Below are positions 53,224 through 62,400 of a stretch of 64,000 nucleotides of DNA, in pieces; position 1 is the first letter of the stretch; each line of letters opens with the position of its first letter. The stretch is from Saprospiraceae bacterium (GTDB lineage: Bacteria > Bacteroidota > Bacteroidia > Chitinophagales > Saprospiraceae). The translations under genes were made by a program, and so were the position numbers. Below the pieces are notes generated by a model. It was given only the letters and a program-made list of their open reading frames with translations, did no database searches and had not been told where the DNA came from. The stretch spans positions 434,001 to 498,000 of the forward strand of contig CATQHI010000003.1 of NCBI GenBank assembly GCA_958295895.1, read 5' to 3'.

Positions 53224-54049
53224 AGGGAGCGGCGGGTACCTCACCGATTACCTGCAACTGTGAAAGGTCCGGGCTGGGTTTACCCCCGGCATCTTCCAGC
53301 GTGACCGCGAAGGCGGCGGCATCGGGTATGAAACGCACGTCGAGCAGGGTATCGCTGGTCAGCTCCTCGTCGAGGACTCCGAGATCCTGCGGACCGTTGG
53401 CGTCGATGGCCCAGAGCTGGTATTGCTTACCGGTAGGCGGGGCGGGCAGGTTAGCGGCGGAAAAAAGTACCTCACCGGCCTGCTGATTGTAGAAGACGAC
53501 CGCACGGCTGTCCGGGGCGTTATCCGATCCGGCCAGCACGATTCCCCGGGTGTCCGCATCACTGAGCAGGGCCAGCTGCTGCCGATTCTCCTGGTTGTTG
53601 TCGCGGATGCGCTCACAGTCCTGTTCGAGGGTAGTAAAGCGTTGCTGCAGCTCGCCGATGGAAGTACCACGGCTCTGCGCCTGTTGGTAAAAGTAGTATA
53701 GACCGAAGAGGGCCATACCGAGTGCTAGGGCGAGTAACCAGAGCGGCCAGTTAGGACGCCTGGGCGGTGGGGCGGCTGAGGGCGGATCATCCTTTGTGGC
53801 GGAGGGCTGGGCGGCGGCCGTGTTGGGCAGTGCCATGAGCACGGCCGTCAGCGCGGTGGGCGGCGGTGGGGTGAGTTGACCGTTGAGGAGGGCATACTCT
53901 TCCAGCGCTAGCTCGATCTCCTCGATCTCCTGCCGTACATCGGGGTACTGCTCGGCATACGTCTCCACCTGCCGACGCTCGTCGGGGCTGAGGCGGTCGA
54001 GAACGTAGAGTTCCAGAACGCCGGAGTTTATGTATGCTTGGATGTCCAC
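53222..54049 (-). CDS. Transmembrane anti-sigma factor (RskA-like)
   Basis: 275 residues: an N-terminal anti-sigma zinc-finger-like helical region without the Cys/His cluster (LELYVLDRLSPDERRQVETY), a Pro-rich stretch, one membrane helix (WPLWLLALALGMALFGLYYF), a coiled coil, and a periplasmic RskA C-terminal domain (PPTGKQYQLWAIDANGPQDL, AFAVTLEDAGGKPSP). It lies downstream of the sigma gene by 30 bp, in the same transcript. Confidence 0.88.
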   Translation of the reverse strand: MDIQAYINSGVLELYVLDRLSPDERRQVETYAEQYPDVRQEIEEIELALEEYALLNGQLTPPPPTALTAVLMALPNTAAAQPSATKDDPPSAAPPPRRPNWPLWLLALALGMALFGLYYFYQQAQSRGTSIGELQQRFTTLEQDCERIRDNNQENRQQLALLSDADTRGIVLAGSDNAPDSRAVVFYNQQAGEVLFSAANLPAPPTGKQYQLWAIDANGPQDLGVLDEELTSDTLLDVRFIPDAAAFAVTLEDAGGKPSPDLSQLQVIGEVPAAP

Positions 54050-54079
54050 AGGTCGTTAAAGAGAAGGTTGGTAGTTAGA

Positions 54080-54661
54080 TTAGAATAAGGAGATGATCAG
54101 GAGAATGATGAGTTCGTTTTTGAGCAGTTCGCGTAGCTTTTGCAGGGCACGGCGTGACCGGGTCTTGACCGTACCCAGGGGCAGATCAAGGGCCTCGGCA
54201 GTTTCGGCCTGCGTGTAGTCCTTAAAGTAGAGCAGGTCAATTATTGACCGGTAGTTGTTGTCCAAAGCGTCAAGTAACTTAGCGAGTCCGATGTGCTCCA
54301 CGGGCATCGTCTCGCTCAAGGTGGTATGGTTAACTACGATGGCGTCAATCCCATCGGTTTTGCCATTTTGTCGGTAGCCCTTGGAGCGCACCCGGTCGAT
54401 GGCCGCATTTCGGGCGATGCGCGCCATCCAGGTGAAGAGCCGACTTTTGCCCGGCTCGTAGGTGTCGGCGTTTTCCCAGATGCGCAACAGCACGTCCTGC
54501 AACACTTCTTCACAGGTCTGTGGTTCGGTGACGATCCGGCCGATAATGTTGTTGAGGGCGCCCCCGTAGTGGTCAAAAAGGTAGCGCATACCGGCCTCGT
54601 CCTTCCGTAGCAGAAGTTCGAGAAGGGTGTCTTGCTTATCCTGATTGGCCGGTGAGGGCAT
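54080..54661 (-). CDS. RNA polymerase sigma factor (sigma-70/ECF, SigK-like)
   Basis: 193 residues from the ATG at 54661. Region 2 is RYLFDHYGGALNNIIGRIVT with EEVLQDVLLRIWEN and RLFTWMARIARNAAIDRVRS. Region 4 is RSIIDLLYFKDYTQAETAEA and PLGTVKTRSRRALQKLRE. It ends with a hydrophobic segment. The pairing with an RskA-like anti-sigma matches the SigK/RskA arrangement. Confidence 0.9.
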   Translation of the reverse strand: MPSPANQDKQDTLLELLLRKDEAGMRYLFDHYGGALNNIIGRIVTEPQTCEEVLQDVLLRIWENADTYEPGKSRLFTWMARIARNAAIDRVRSKGYRQNGKTDGIDAIVVNHTTLSETMPVEHIGLAKLLDALDNNYRSIIDLLYFKDYTQAETAEALDLPLGTVKTRSRRALQKLRELLKNELIILLIISLF

Positions 54662-54670
54662 ACTAGGGGG

Positions 54671-54701
54671 TAAAATTAATGCGGCGTGGCGCAGGTGCAA
54701 A
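54671..54701 (-). promoter_or_regulatory. Promoter of the sigma/anti-sigma operon
   Basis: Minus strand TTTG (54701-54698), a 19-nt spacer, TAATTTTA (54678-54671), then 9 nt to the ATG at 54661. The -33 region overlaps the TTTGCACCTGCG core of the dispersed repeat. Confidence 0.65.
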
Positions 54702-54827
54702 GTAAGTTATTTTTTTTGCTGACCAAGGGAAATAAAGTTTTTCGGGCGCGAATTCAGACGCCCCCTTCACCGTTGGAGTACTTTGTGCGCCGGCAAAAAC
54801 CTACGCACGGATGAAAAAAAGCTACGC

Positions 54828-55772
54828 ATGAAAGCGGTTCTCGGTGGTATTGGGATTGGCCTGGTGTTTCTACTAGGCTGGTTAATTCTCCTCAGTACCC
54901 ACGACGAACGTGCCTCGGTAGCGATCGAGCCGGCTGCCGCACACGCAGCAGCTGTCGATACATTAACGTATGCCCTGCCCCAGCGGGTACACCCCATGGA
55001 TCTACATGGCCCCTTCTCCTTTGCCGGCCAGCCCCTGCCCCTGGAAAACTTCGATGTGCGCGAGCGGCTCGACCTAGAGCTGATGCGCAACGCCTACTTC
55101 CACCGCAACACCTTACTACTGCTCAAACGGCGGCGCCGCGTCTTTCCCACCATCGAGCGGATCCTACAGGCGGAAGGCCTACCGGACGACCTCAAATTCC
55201 TGGCCGCCGCGGAGAGCGGACTGGATAACGTGCGCAGCCCCGCCGGAGCCCGGGGGGTCTGGCAGTTCATGGCCCCGACCGCCCGCGCCTTCGGACTGGA
55301 GGTCACCGATGAGGTCGACGAGCGCCTCGATCTGGAAAAGAGCACCCGGGCCGCGGCAGCCTATCTTCACGACTACTACCGGCAGTTCGGCGACTGGCAC
55401 AAGGTGGCCGCTGCCTACAATATGGGTGGTCCAAACCTTAAGCGATGGCTAGAAAAGCAGCGCGCCGAGGAGCTCGTGGATCTCGACATCAACGGGGAAA
55501 CCATGCAGTACCTCTTTCGCATCGTAGCCCTCAAAACGATCCTCCAACATCCCGAGAAGTTCGGCTACTACCTTGAGTCGCAGGACGAGTACCCGGCCCT
55601 AGACCGCTACCGTACCGTCACGATTACAAACTCCGTATCCAACCTGGGCGATCTGGCCCGCGCCGAGGGTACCACCTACCGGATGCTTAAACTGTACAAC
55701 CCCTGGCTGGTCTCCGGGAGCCTGACCGTACGCCCGGGTAAGCGGTACGAGGTGCGCATTCCCCTACCGTAG
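54828..55772 (+). CDS. Membrane-anchored lytic transglycosylase (SLT domain)
   Basis: 314 residues from ATG 54828: an N-terminal membrane anchor (GIGIGLVFLLGWLILL), then a Slt/MltD-type lysozyme-like domain with catalytic Glu in LAAAESGLDNVRSPAGARGV, followed by WQFMAPTA and VAAAYNMGGPNLKRWL. A C-terminal LysM-like segment follows (TITNSVSNLGDLARAEGTTY). It cleaves peptidoglycan. The frame is open to a GTG at 54783, but that overlaps a TACTTTG promoter-like box. Confidence 0.88.
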   Translation: MKAVLGGIGIGLVFLLGWLILLSTHDERASVAIEPAAAHAAAVDTLTYALPQRVHPMDLHGPFSFAGQPLPLENFDVRERLDLELMRNAYFHRNTLLLLKRRRRVFPTIERILQAEGLPDDLKFLAAAESGLDNVRSPAGARGVWQFMAPTARAFGLEVTDEVDERLDLEKSTRAAAAYLHDYYRQFGDWHKVAAAYNMGGPNLKRWLEKQRAEELVDLDINGETMQYLFRIVALKTILQHPEKFGYYLESQDEYPALDRYRTVTITNSVSNLGDLARAEGTTYRMLKLYNPWLVSGSLTVRPGKRYEVRIPLP

Positions 55773-55798
55773 TCGTGGCTTTAGCCCCACTACTCCAC

Positions 55799-55806
55799 TA
55801 TATTTC
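55799..55806 (+). promoter_or_regulatory. -7 box of the GH3 amido synthetase-like gene
   Basis: TATATTTC, 4 nt before ATG 55811. It supports that start rather than the upstream GTG at 55775. Confidence 0.5.
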
Positions 55807-55810
55807 TCCC

Positions 55811-57301
55811 ATGCTAGCCACTCTCCTCAAGCCCTACGCCCACTATACCCGCCGCCGCCTCCTCTTCCAGGCCGGACTGGCGGTGGAACTACAGGAAGAA
55901 ATCCGCCGTGACCTAGTACGCACCGCCCAGCATACCGCCTTCGGGCGCGACCACGACTTCGGGGCCATCCATACCTATGCGGACTTCAGGCAGCGGGTGC
56001 CGCTCGGCGACTACGAGGACTTTCGCGACTACGCCGAACGCATCAAGGCCGGCGAACGGGACGTGAGCTGGCCCGGTCAGGTGCGCTACCTGGCAAAGAC
56101 CAGCGGTACGACCAGCGGCGTCAAATACATCCCCCTTACCCGCGAAAGCCTACCCAACCACTTCGGCTCGGCCCGCAATGCCCTATTCAATTACGTAGCC
56201 GAAACCGGTCACAGCCGCTGGCTCGACGGCAAGATGATCTTCCTGAGCGGGAGCCCGGAGATGGACGACACCAACGGTATCCCCACCGGCCGACTCTCCG
56301 GCATCGTCAATCACGAGGTACCGGCCTGGCTGCGCCGCAGTCAGTTGCCGAGCTACGCGACCAACTGCATCGAGGACTGGGAAACCAAACTGGAGCGCAT
56401 CGTCGACGAAACCCTGGCGGCCGACATGCGCCTCGTCAGTGGGATACCCCCCTGGGTACAGATGTACTACGAGCGGCTACTGGCCCGCACGGGCAAAGCC
56501 ACCGTAAAGGAAGTCTTTCCCAACCTGGAGATGTTCGTCTACGGAGGCGTTAACTTCGAGCCCTACCGCGATAGCCTGGAACGGCTGGTGGGTGAGCGCA
56601 CTGCGAGCGTGGAAACCTACCCGGCCAGTGAAGGCTTTCTGGCCTTTCAGGATAGCCAGACCAAACCGGGTTTGCTGCTTAACACGGCCAGTGGTATCTT
56701 TTTTGAATTCGTGCCCGCCGAAGAGATGGGCAGTGACCGGCCCACCCGACTGTCGCTCGGGGAGGTAGAACTAGGGGTCAACTACGCCATTATCCTAAGT
56801 ACGACCGCGGGGCTATGGGCGTACAACATCGGTGATACGGTCGAATTCGTAAGTACCGATCCCTACCGTATCCGCGTCACCGGACGCACCAAGCACTTCA
56901 TCTCGGCCTTCGGCGAGCACGTGATCGGAAAGGAGGTGGAGGAAGCACTGCGCGCCGTAGCCCCCCGGTACGGGGTGGAGGTCACTGAGTTTACCGTGGC
57001 CCCGCAAGTCAATCCCGCTGCCGGCCTCCCCTACCACGAGTGGTTGGTGGAGTACAGCCAGCCACCTACCGATCCTGCCGGCTTCGCCGCAGCACTCGAC
57101 CACACCATGATAGCTGCCAATAGTTACTACCGGGACCTGATCGATGGTAAAGTCCTGCGCCCTTTAGTCGTGACGCCCCTACCCGCCGGGGCCTTTCGCC
57201 GTTACATGAAGGAGGAGGGTAAACTAGGGGGGCAAAACAAGGTACCCCGCCTGGCCAACGACCGCAAAATAGCGGACGCCCTGCGGAATTCCTTAGCTTA
57301 G
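55811..57301 (+). CDS. GH3 auxin-responsive-type acyl-acid amido synthetase family protein
   Basis: 496 residues of the ANL-superfamily GH3/JAR1-like family, which adenylates carboxylic acids and conjugates them to amino acids in plants; the bacterial role is unknown. Motifs are the ATP loop YLAKTSGTTSGVKYIPLT, MFVYGGVNFEPY, ETYPASEGFLAFQD, and LWAYNIGDTVEFVSTDPYRI with RVTGRTKHFISAFGEHV. It is 38 bp downstream of the transglycosylase and 20 bp upstream of the beta-glucosidase. Confidence 0.87.
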   Translation: MLATLLKPYAHYTRRRLLFQAGLAVELQEEIRRDLVRTAQHTAFGRDHDFGAIHTYADFRQRVPLGDYEDFRDYAERIKAGERDVSWPGQVRYLAKTSGTTSGVKYIPLTRESLPNHFGSARNALFNYVAETGHSRWLDGKMIFLSGSPEMDDTNGIPTGRLSGIVNHEVPAWLRRSQLPSYATNCIEDWETKLERIVDETLAADMRLVSGIPPWVQMYYERLLARTGKATVKEVFPNLEMFVYGGVNFEPYRDSLERLVGERTASVETYPASEGFLAFQDSQTKPGLLLNTASGIFFEFVPAEEMGSDRPTRLSLGEVELGVNYAIILSTTAGLWAYNIGDTVEFVSTDPYRIRVTGRTKHFISAFGEHVIGKEVEEALRAVAPRYGVEVTEFTVAPQVNPAAGLPYHEWLVEYSQPPTDPAGFAAALDHTMIAANSYYRDLIDGKVLRPLVVTPLPAGAFRRYMKEEGKLGGQNKVPRLANDRKIADALRNSLA

Positions 57302-57321
57302 CGGCGAACTAGACCGAGCCT

Positions 57322-59553
57322 ATGTATTACCGAGTGATATGGAGCTTTTGCCTACTGTGTTGCACCTGCGTACGCGCCCAAACCTTTTCCTTTTTGAGCG
57401 AAGAGCAGAATGCCTTCGTGCAGCAGGAAGTAGAACGGCTGACCCTGAAACAAAAGGCCGGGCAGATGACCCAGGTGGCCATTGACTTAGTATTCGAAGG
57501 GCCGACCTACGTACTCACCGTACCCCCCGTCCTGAGCGAAGAACGCCTGAACCGCGTAGTGGGGGAGCTCGAAATCGGGTCCATACTCAACCACCCGAGC
57601 CGGACCTACCCCACGCCGGCCGAGTTTAGGGAGTACATCGGCGCGATCCAGGAAAAGGCCATGGCCACCACGGGGGTACCGGTGCTCTACGGGCAGGACG
57701 CGATCCACGGCGTAAATTACGTCAGGGGGGCCACCCTCTACGCCCAACCGCTCGGCGTAGCGGCTACGTTTGACACCACCCTGGCCCGGGAGCTGGCCGA
57801 GATCACCGCCTACGAGATGAAGGCGGCCAGCATCCCCTGGAACTTCAGTCCGGCCATGGACGTGGGGCGCCAGCCCGCCTGGCCACGCAACTACGAGAGC
57901 TTCGGTGAGGACCCCTACGTGAACAAGCTCTTCGGACTAGCCATGCTACGGGGCTACCAGGGCGATAACGTGGCCGACTCGACGAAGGTGGCGGCCTGCC
58001 TCAAGCACTTTACCGGCTACGGCTCGCCGCTTAGCGGACGCGATCGCACGCCGGCTTACCTGCCCGAGCGCCAGCTCCGGGAATACTACCTGCCGCAGTA
58101 CCAGGCGGCCATTGACGCCGGCGCGCTGAGTATGATGATCAATAGTGGAGAAATCAACGGAGTGCCCGTCCACAGCAGTAAGGAACTGCTGACCAATATC
58201 CTGCGCGGAGAGATGGGCTTCGAGGGCCTACTGGTCTCCGACTGGCAGGACGTACGCTACCTCTACGAACGCCACATGGTGGCCCGAGACCTGAAGGAAG
58301 CGGTCAGGATGGCCATCGACGCCGGTATGGACATGAGTATGACGGCGGTGACTACCGACTTCCCGCAGGTCGTCGTAGAACTCGTGCAGGAGGGGCAACT
58401 CACGGAATCACGCATCGATACCTCCGTGGCCCGTATCCTGGCCGTGAAGGTGGCCCTGGGGCTGTACGATAAGTACCTCTGGGATCCAGCTTCGTTTCCG
58501 GACTTCGGGGGCGAGGCGCACGGCCGGCGGGCGCTACAGGCTGCGGAGGAATCCATCGTACTGCTCAAGAACGATGGCCTACCGCTGCCCATTAAGCCCG
58601 AACAACGCATCCTGGTGGTAGGCCCTACCAGCGACAACATGCGCAGCCTCAACGGCGGGTGGACCTACAGCTGGCAGGGGCAGGAGGCGGATACCTACCT
58701 GGAGGAGTACCATACGATTCGCGAGGCGGTGGAGCGGGAATTCCCCGGCCGGGTGACCTACACCGAGGGGGTGGGCTTCGATACGCTCGTTGACATCGAC
58801 CGCGCGGTGTCGCTGGCCCGCGCATCGGACATCATCGTCCTCTGCGTGGGAGAGCTCTCCTACACCGAGGACCCCGGCAACATCAGTAGCCTGGTGCTGC
58901 CCGCCGTACAGCGCCGGCTCTTCACTGCGCTGGATAGCCTCGATAAACCCATCGCACTGATTATGGCCGCCGGCCGGCCCCGTCTGATGACCGGCATGGC
59001 CAATCGCTCCGAGGCCGTGCTCTTTGCCCCCTACCCCGGTCCCCGGGGCGGCGATGCCATTGCCGGCATTCTTTCCGGGCGGGTCAACCCCAGCGGACGA
59101 CTCCCCCTCACCTACCCCCGCGAGCCCAACGCCCTGGTGCTGTACGACCACAAACCTACCGAGGCCCGCAACGGCACCTACAATCCACTCTTCGAGTTCG
59201 GCTACGGCCTCAGCTACACCGACTTCACCTATGCGGACCTAGAACTTAGCAGCCGCGTACTCAATCCGGACGACACCATGGCCGTCAGCCTGCGCGTCAC
59301 CAACGCCGGGGACCGCGCCGGACGGCACTCGGTGCTGCTCTACTCCAGCGACCTGGTGGCCAGCATCACCCCCAGCGTGAAGCGGCTGCGTAAATTCACC
59401 AAGCTCCACCTCGAACCGGGAGAGTCGCAGACCGTGAGCTTCCAGCTTACCCCCGAAGACCTCGCCTTCGTCGGGCGTGACAACGAGTGGGTGACCGAGC
59501 CGGGCACCTTCCGTCTGATGGTGGGGGGAGCTGGAGGCGGAGTTCGATTATGA
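57322..59553 (+). CDS. bglX: Glycoside hydrolase family 3 beta-glucosidase
   Basis: A 743-residue exported enzyme with a signal peptide (cleavage near CVRAQ). The N-terminal TIM barrel has GQDAIHGVNYVRGATLYAQP, ACLKHFTGYGSPLSGRDRTP and the nucleophile Asp in GLLVSDWQDV. The C-terminal alpha/beta sandwich and fibronectin-like domains have YPREPNALVLYDHKPTEARN and FEFGYGLSYTDFTYADLELS. It acts on beta-glucosides or xylosides in the periplasm. The symbol is by family resemblance. Confidence 0.9.
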   Translation: MYYRVIWSFCLLCCTCVRAQTFSFLSEEQNAFVQQEVERLTLKQKAGQMTQVAIDLVFEGPTYVLTVPPVLSEERLNRVVGELEIGSILNHPSRTYPTPAEFREYIGAIQEKAMATTGVPVLYGQDAIHGVNYVRGATLYAQPLGVAATFDTTLARELAEITAYEMKAASIPWNFSPAMDVGRQPAWPRNYESFGEDPYVNKLFGLAMLRGYQGDNVADSTKVAACLKHFTGYGSPLSGRDRTPAYLPERQLREYYLPQYQAAIDAGALSMMINSGEINGVPVHSSKELLTNILRGEMGFEGLLVSDWQDVRYLYERHMVARDLKEAVRMAIDAGMDMSMTAVTTDFPQVVVELVQEGQLTESRIDTSVARILAVKVALGLYDKYLWDPASFPDFGGEAHGRRALQAAEESIVLLKNDGLPLPIKPEQRILVVGPTSDNMRSLNGGWTYSWQGQEADTYLEEYHTIREAVEREFPGRVTYTEGVGFDTLVDIDRAVSLARASDIIVLCVGELSYTEDPGNISSLVLPAVQRRLFTALDSLDKPIALIMAAGRPRLMTGMANRSEAVLFAPYPGPRGGDAIAGILSGRVNPSGRLPLTYPREPNALVLYDHKPTEARNGTYNPLFEFGYGLSYTDFTYADLELSSRVLNPDDTMAVSLRVTNAGDRAGRHSVLLYSSDLVASITPSVKRLRKFTKLHLEPGESQTVSFQLTPEDLAFVGRDNEWVTEPGTFRLMVGGAGGGVRL

Positions 59554-59590
59554 GGAGTGATCATGGATGGTCGTCAGCCGGGGCCGACAC

Positions 59591-61150
59591 CTAGCGCGCC
59601 TTCGCCTCCCGCACCATCGCCTTCACCGCCTCCCGTAGCTCGACGGCGTCGTATACGATACCATCCTTAATGGTATAGCGGATGCCTTCGGTTGTGGTTA
59701 CCTCGTTATCCTCCGTCAGGCGCGTGGTACCGGTGCCGTAGAGCACCTTCAGGTCCGCCAGGGGATTATCGGCGACCAGCACGATGTCGGCCAGTTTGCC
59801 GGGCTCGATGGTACCGATCCGGTCCTCCATCCCGAGGGCCTCGGCCCCGTGCAGGGTCGCGGCCTGGATCACCTCCAGGGGGTGAAAGCCGGCCTCGCGC
59901 AGTAGTTCTAGTTCGCGGACGTAGCCGAAGCCGTACAACTGGTAAATGTAGCCGCTGTCGGAGCCGGCCGTGACCCGCCCGCCCCGGTTCTTGTATTCGT
60001 TGACGAAGGTCATCCAGAGTTGGTAGTTGCGCTTCCAGCTCACCTCCTGCTCCGTGCCCCAGTGGTGCCAGTAGCTGCCGTGGCTCACGCGGCTCGGCGC
60101 GTAAAACTTCATCAGGCTAGGCAGGGTGTACTCCTGGTGCCAGTCGGCGTTACGCGCCCGCATCACGTCGCGGTTCGCATCATAAATATTGAAGGTGGGG
60201 TTGATGGTGAAGTCCAGGGTGATGAGCTCGTCCATCACCGCGTTCCAGTGGTCGCTATAGGGGGCGGCGGCCTGCTCCCAGAGCTTTCCGGCCTCCCCGA
60301 ACCGGTGTTCTTCGTTCTGGTAGTTGTAGTCTACGGGGTAGTCCTGCACGTTGCGGTCCTCGAAGAGTGCCTCGGGCAGACCGTACCAGTGCTCCATGGT
60401 GGTGAGACCGGCACGCGCGGATTTCAGGACGTTCCACTCCCCCACGTTGAGCTGGGCGTGGTGGCAGGCGCTACGCAATCCAATTTCTTTATTTACGGAC
60501 AGCGCGGCCTCCATCAGATCGGGGCGTAGACCGAATAGTTTGATGCCATCGGCTCCGGCCGCTTTGTTGGAACGGATCCATTCACCTACCTCCTCGGTAC
60601 TAGTAAAGGGCTCCTCCCGGCCCATGCCGAAGCCCACGTAGGCCTGGATGCGCGGCGCGACGATCTCGTTGGCTTCCGACCGCCGTTTGTGCGCCAGCGT
60701 CCACTCCCGTCCATTGAAGCTACCCGGTTCCCGTACCGTCGTGATACCGTGGCCGAGCCAGAGTTTATACACGTAATCGGGGGTGGTACCCTGGGCCCGG
60801 CCTCCGGTATGTCCGTGCATGTCCACGAACCCGGGCAGGGCGTACATCCCCGTGGCATCGATTTCCCGTCCACCGGCCTGGAGTGGCGGTCTACTGGCCG
60901 AGTCGATGGCCACCCCCGGAAAGCCCACCGTACTGGTGGAGACAATGCGGTTGCCCTCGATCACAATATCCACCGGTCCGATCGGCGGAGCCAGGTTCCC
61001 ATTGATCAGAGTCACCCCGCGAATGATTAGCTGATTAAATGGGCCCTCCCCGTAGTCCCCCCGGGGCGCGGCATCCGTCATCTGAGCTAGTAACAGGGCG
61101 GGGCCGCAGGTGCAAACGAACAGCAAAAGGCGAAGGATGAATCGTGGCAT
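59591..61150 (-). CDS. Secreted amidohydrolase (imidazolonepropionase-like)
   Basis: 519 residues from ATG 61150. It has a signal peptide (MPRFILRLLLFVCTCGPALL, cleavage near LLAQ) and an amidohydrolase-superfamily barrel: HxH in GFVDMHGHTGG, a Lys candidate in GADGIKLFGL, His in LRSACHHAQLNVG and MEHWYG, and Asp in VTAGSDSGY. The C-terminal ends with GTIEPGKLADIVLVADNPL. Peptidase- or dipeptidase-like activity is possible; the substrate is unknown. The in-frame upstream extension to 61342 is rejected. A copy of the dispersed 22-bp repeat lies inside the signal-peptide codons. Confidence 0.87.
   Translation of the reverse strand: MPRFILRLLLFVCTCGPALLLAQMTDAAPRGDYGEGPFNQLIIRGVTLINGNLAPPIGPVDIVIEGNRIVSTSTVGFPGVAIDSASRPPLQAGGREIDATGMYALPGFVDMHGHTGGRAQGTTPDYVYKLWLGHGITTVREPGSFNGREWTLAHKRRSEANEIVAPRIQAYVGFGMGREEPFTSTEEVGEWIRSNKAAGADGIKLFGLRPDLMEAALSVNKEIGLRSACHHAQLNVGEWNVLKSARAGLTTMEHWYGLPEALFEDRNVQDYPVDYNYQNEEHRFGEAGKLWEQAAAPYSDHWNAVMDELITLDFTINPTFNIYDANRDVMRARNADWHQEYTLPSLMKFYAPSRVSHGSYWHHWGTEQEVSWKRNYQLWMTFVNEYKNRGGRVTAGSDSGYIYQLYGFGYVRELELLREAGFHPLEVIQAATLHGAEALGMEDRIGTIEPGKLADIVLVADNPLADLKVLYGTGTTRLTEDNEVTTTEGIRYTIKDGIVYDAVELREAVKAMVREAKAR
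61096..61117 (-). repeat. Exact second copy of the 22-bp dispersed repeat
   Basis: Identical over 22 bp to 4275-4296 and in the same strand sense. Here it encodes the VCTCGPAL part of the amidohydrolase signal peptide. Confidence 0.6.
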
Positions 61151-61154
61151 ACGG

Positions 61155-61162
61155 CGAATGTA
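61155..61162 (-). promoter_or_regulatory. -7 box of the amidohydrolase gene
   Basis: TACATTCG (minus strand), 4 nt before the ATG at 61150; leaderless geometry. Confidence 0.45.
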
Positions 61163-61173
61163 GCACATTCCCT

Positions 61174-61181
61174 TACCTTTG
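61174..61181 (+). promoter_or_regulatory. -7 box of the DUF3098-uppP-truB operon
   Basis: TACCTTTG, 28 nt before the ATG at 61210, divergent from the amidohydrolase promoter 12 bp away. Confidence 0.6.
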
Positions 61182-61209
61182 CGGGCGCCCAACCGAACCA
61201 CCGACCCGC

Positions 61210-61581
61210 ATGAGTAAGCGTAAAAAGCAAAAAGGCCGTAGCAGCAGCACCGTGGCCGAGCCGGCCCGAGCGGCCGAGCCGATCCGCGTGGTGGCCACGC
61301 CAAAGGTGACCGCGGAGCGGCGGGCGGCGACGGCGGCGGCAACTACAACGAATGCAGAGCGTAGCACTCGCCCCCTGGTATTCGGTCGCGCTACCTACCT
61401 CTGGCTGGGCGGCGGCTTTTTACTGGTGGTCATCGGATTTTTATTCATGATTGGAGGACGTGGTGATGACCCGACGGTATTCGACGAGAGCGTCATCTAC
61501 AGCTTTCGGCGCATCACCCTGGCACCGATCATCATTCTCTGTGGGCTCGCCGTAGTAATCTACGCGATCTTTAAAAAGTAG
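61210..61581 (+). CDS. DUF3098 family membrane protein
   Basis: 123 residues: a basic, Ala-rich cytoplasmic N-terminus, then two membrane helices (LWLGGGFLLVVIGFLFMIGG and ITLAPIIILCGLAVVIYAIF) separated by the GRGDDPTVFDESVIYSFRR loop typical of DUF3098. In Bacteroidota this gene habitually precedes uppP and truB, as here (3 bp to uppP). Function unknown. Confidence 0.87.
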   Translation: MSKRKKQKGRSSSTVAEPARAAEPIRVVATPKVTAERRAATAAATTTNAERSTRPLVFGRATYLWLGGGFLLVVIGFLFMIGGRGDDPTVFDESVIYSFRRITLAPIIILCGLAVVIYAIFKK

Positions 61582-61584
61582 GCT

Positions 61585-62382
61585 GTGGCGGATCTGTTGC
61601 GCGCGTTGGTCCTGGGCATCGTACAGGGCCTCACCGAATTCCTGCCCGTAAGTAGTAGTGGGCACCTGGAACTGACTAAGTGGCTCTTCAACGATACCAG
61701 TTTGGCCCAGGACAGCATGCTCATGACCGTGACGCTCCACGCGGCTACGGCGCTGGCCACCATCGTGGTGTTCCGGCGGGACATTGCCGAGATACTCGCC
61801 GACCTGTTCAAGTTCGAATGGAATGGGGGCACGAAGTTCGCGCTCCTCATCATCGTGAGTATGGTACCGGCAGCCGTTGTGGGGGTGATGTTCGACGCCG
61901 TACTCACCACGTTATTTGACCGCCAGATCGTGCTCGTAGCCCTGATGCTAGTGGTGACCGGCTTACTTCTCTTCCTAGCCGATCGCGCCAGGCGCACCGA
62001 TAAGAGTGTAGACTGGAAGGATGCCGTACTCATCGGCATCGCTCAGGCCATCGCCATCCTACCCGGTATCAGTCGCTCGGGCGCCACCATTTCTACGAGC
62101 GTACTGCTGGGCATCGACCGGGAGAAGTCGGCACGTTTTTCCTTCCTGATGGTCGTTCCACTCATCCTGGGCAAGATGGCTAAGGACTTACTCGATGGCG
62201 ACTTTACGGCCACCAGTTCGGCGGTAGAGCTGTCGGTAGGCTTCGTGGCGGCTTTTCTGACGGGCATTGCTGCCTGTGTCTGGATGATCAAACTGGTCAA
62301 AAAGGCAGAGTTGAAGTACTTCGCTTACTACTGCTTCACGGTAGCCCTTATCGTCCTTGCGATTAAATCGCTTACGGCTTAG
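61585..62382 (+). CDS. uppP: Undecaprenyl-diphosphate phosphatase
   Basis: A 265-residue BacA/UppP membrane phosphatase recycling the cell-wall lipid carrier. Signature 1 is GIVQGLTEFLPVSSSGHLEL; signature 2 is AIAILPGISRSGATISTSVL. Multiple helices follow. The start is GTG at 61585. Length is normal. Confidence 0.95.
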   Translation: MADLLRALVLGIVQGLTEFLPVSSSGHLELTKWLFNDTSLAQDSMLMTVTLHAATALATIVVFRRDIAEILADLFKFEWNGGTKFALLIIVSMVPAAVVGVMFDAVLTTLFDRQIVLVALMLVVTGLLLFLADRARRTDKSVDWKDAVLIGIAQAIAILPGISRSGATISTSVLLGIDREKSARFSFLMVVPLILGKMAKDLLDGDFTATSSAVELSVGFVAAFLTGIAACVWMIKLVKKAELKYFAYYCFTVALIVLAIKSLTA

Positions 62383-62392
62383 GTCCGGTACC

Positions 62393-62400
62393 TATATTTC
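62393..62400 (+). promoter_or_regulatory. -7 box in front of truB
   Basis: TATATTTC, 3 nt before the ATG at 62404; possible internal promoter giving a leaderless truB mRNA. Confidence 0.4.

Noticed and set aside
59591-61342. Amidohydrolase start at 61342
   Set aside because: The extension overlaps the divergent DUF3098 gene and precedes a clear signal peptide that begins at 61150.
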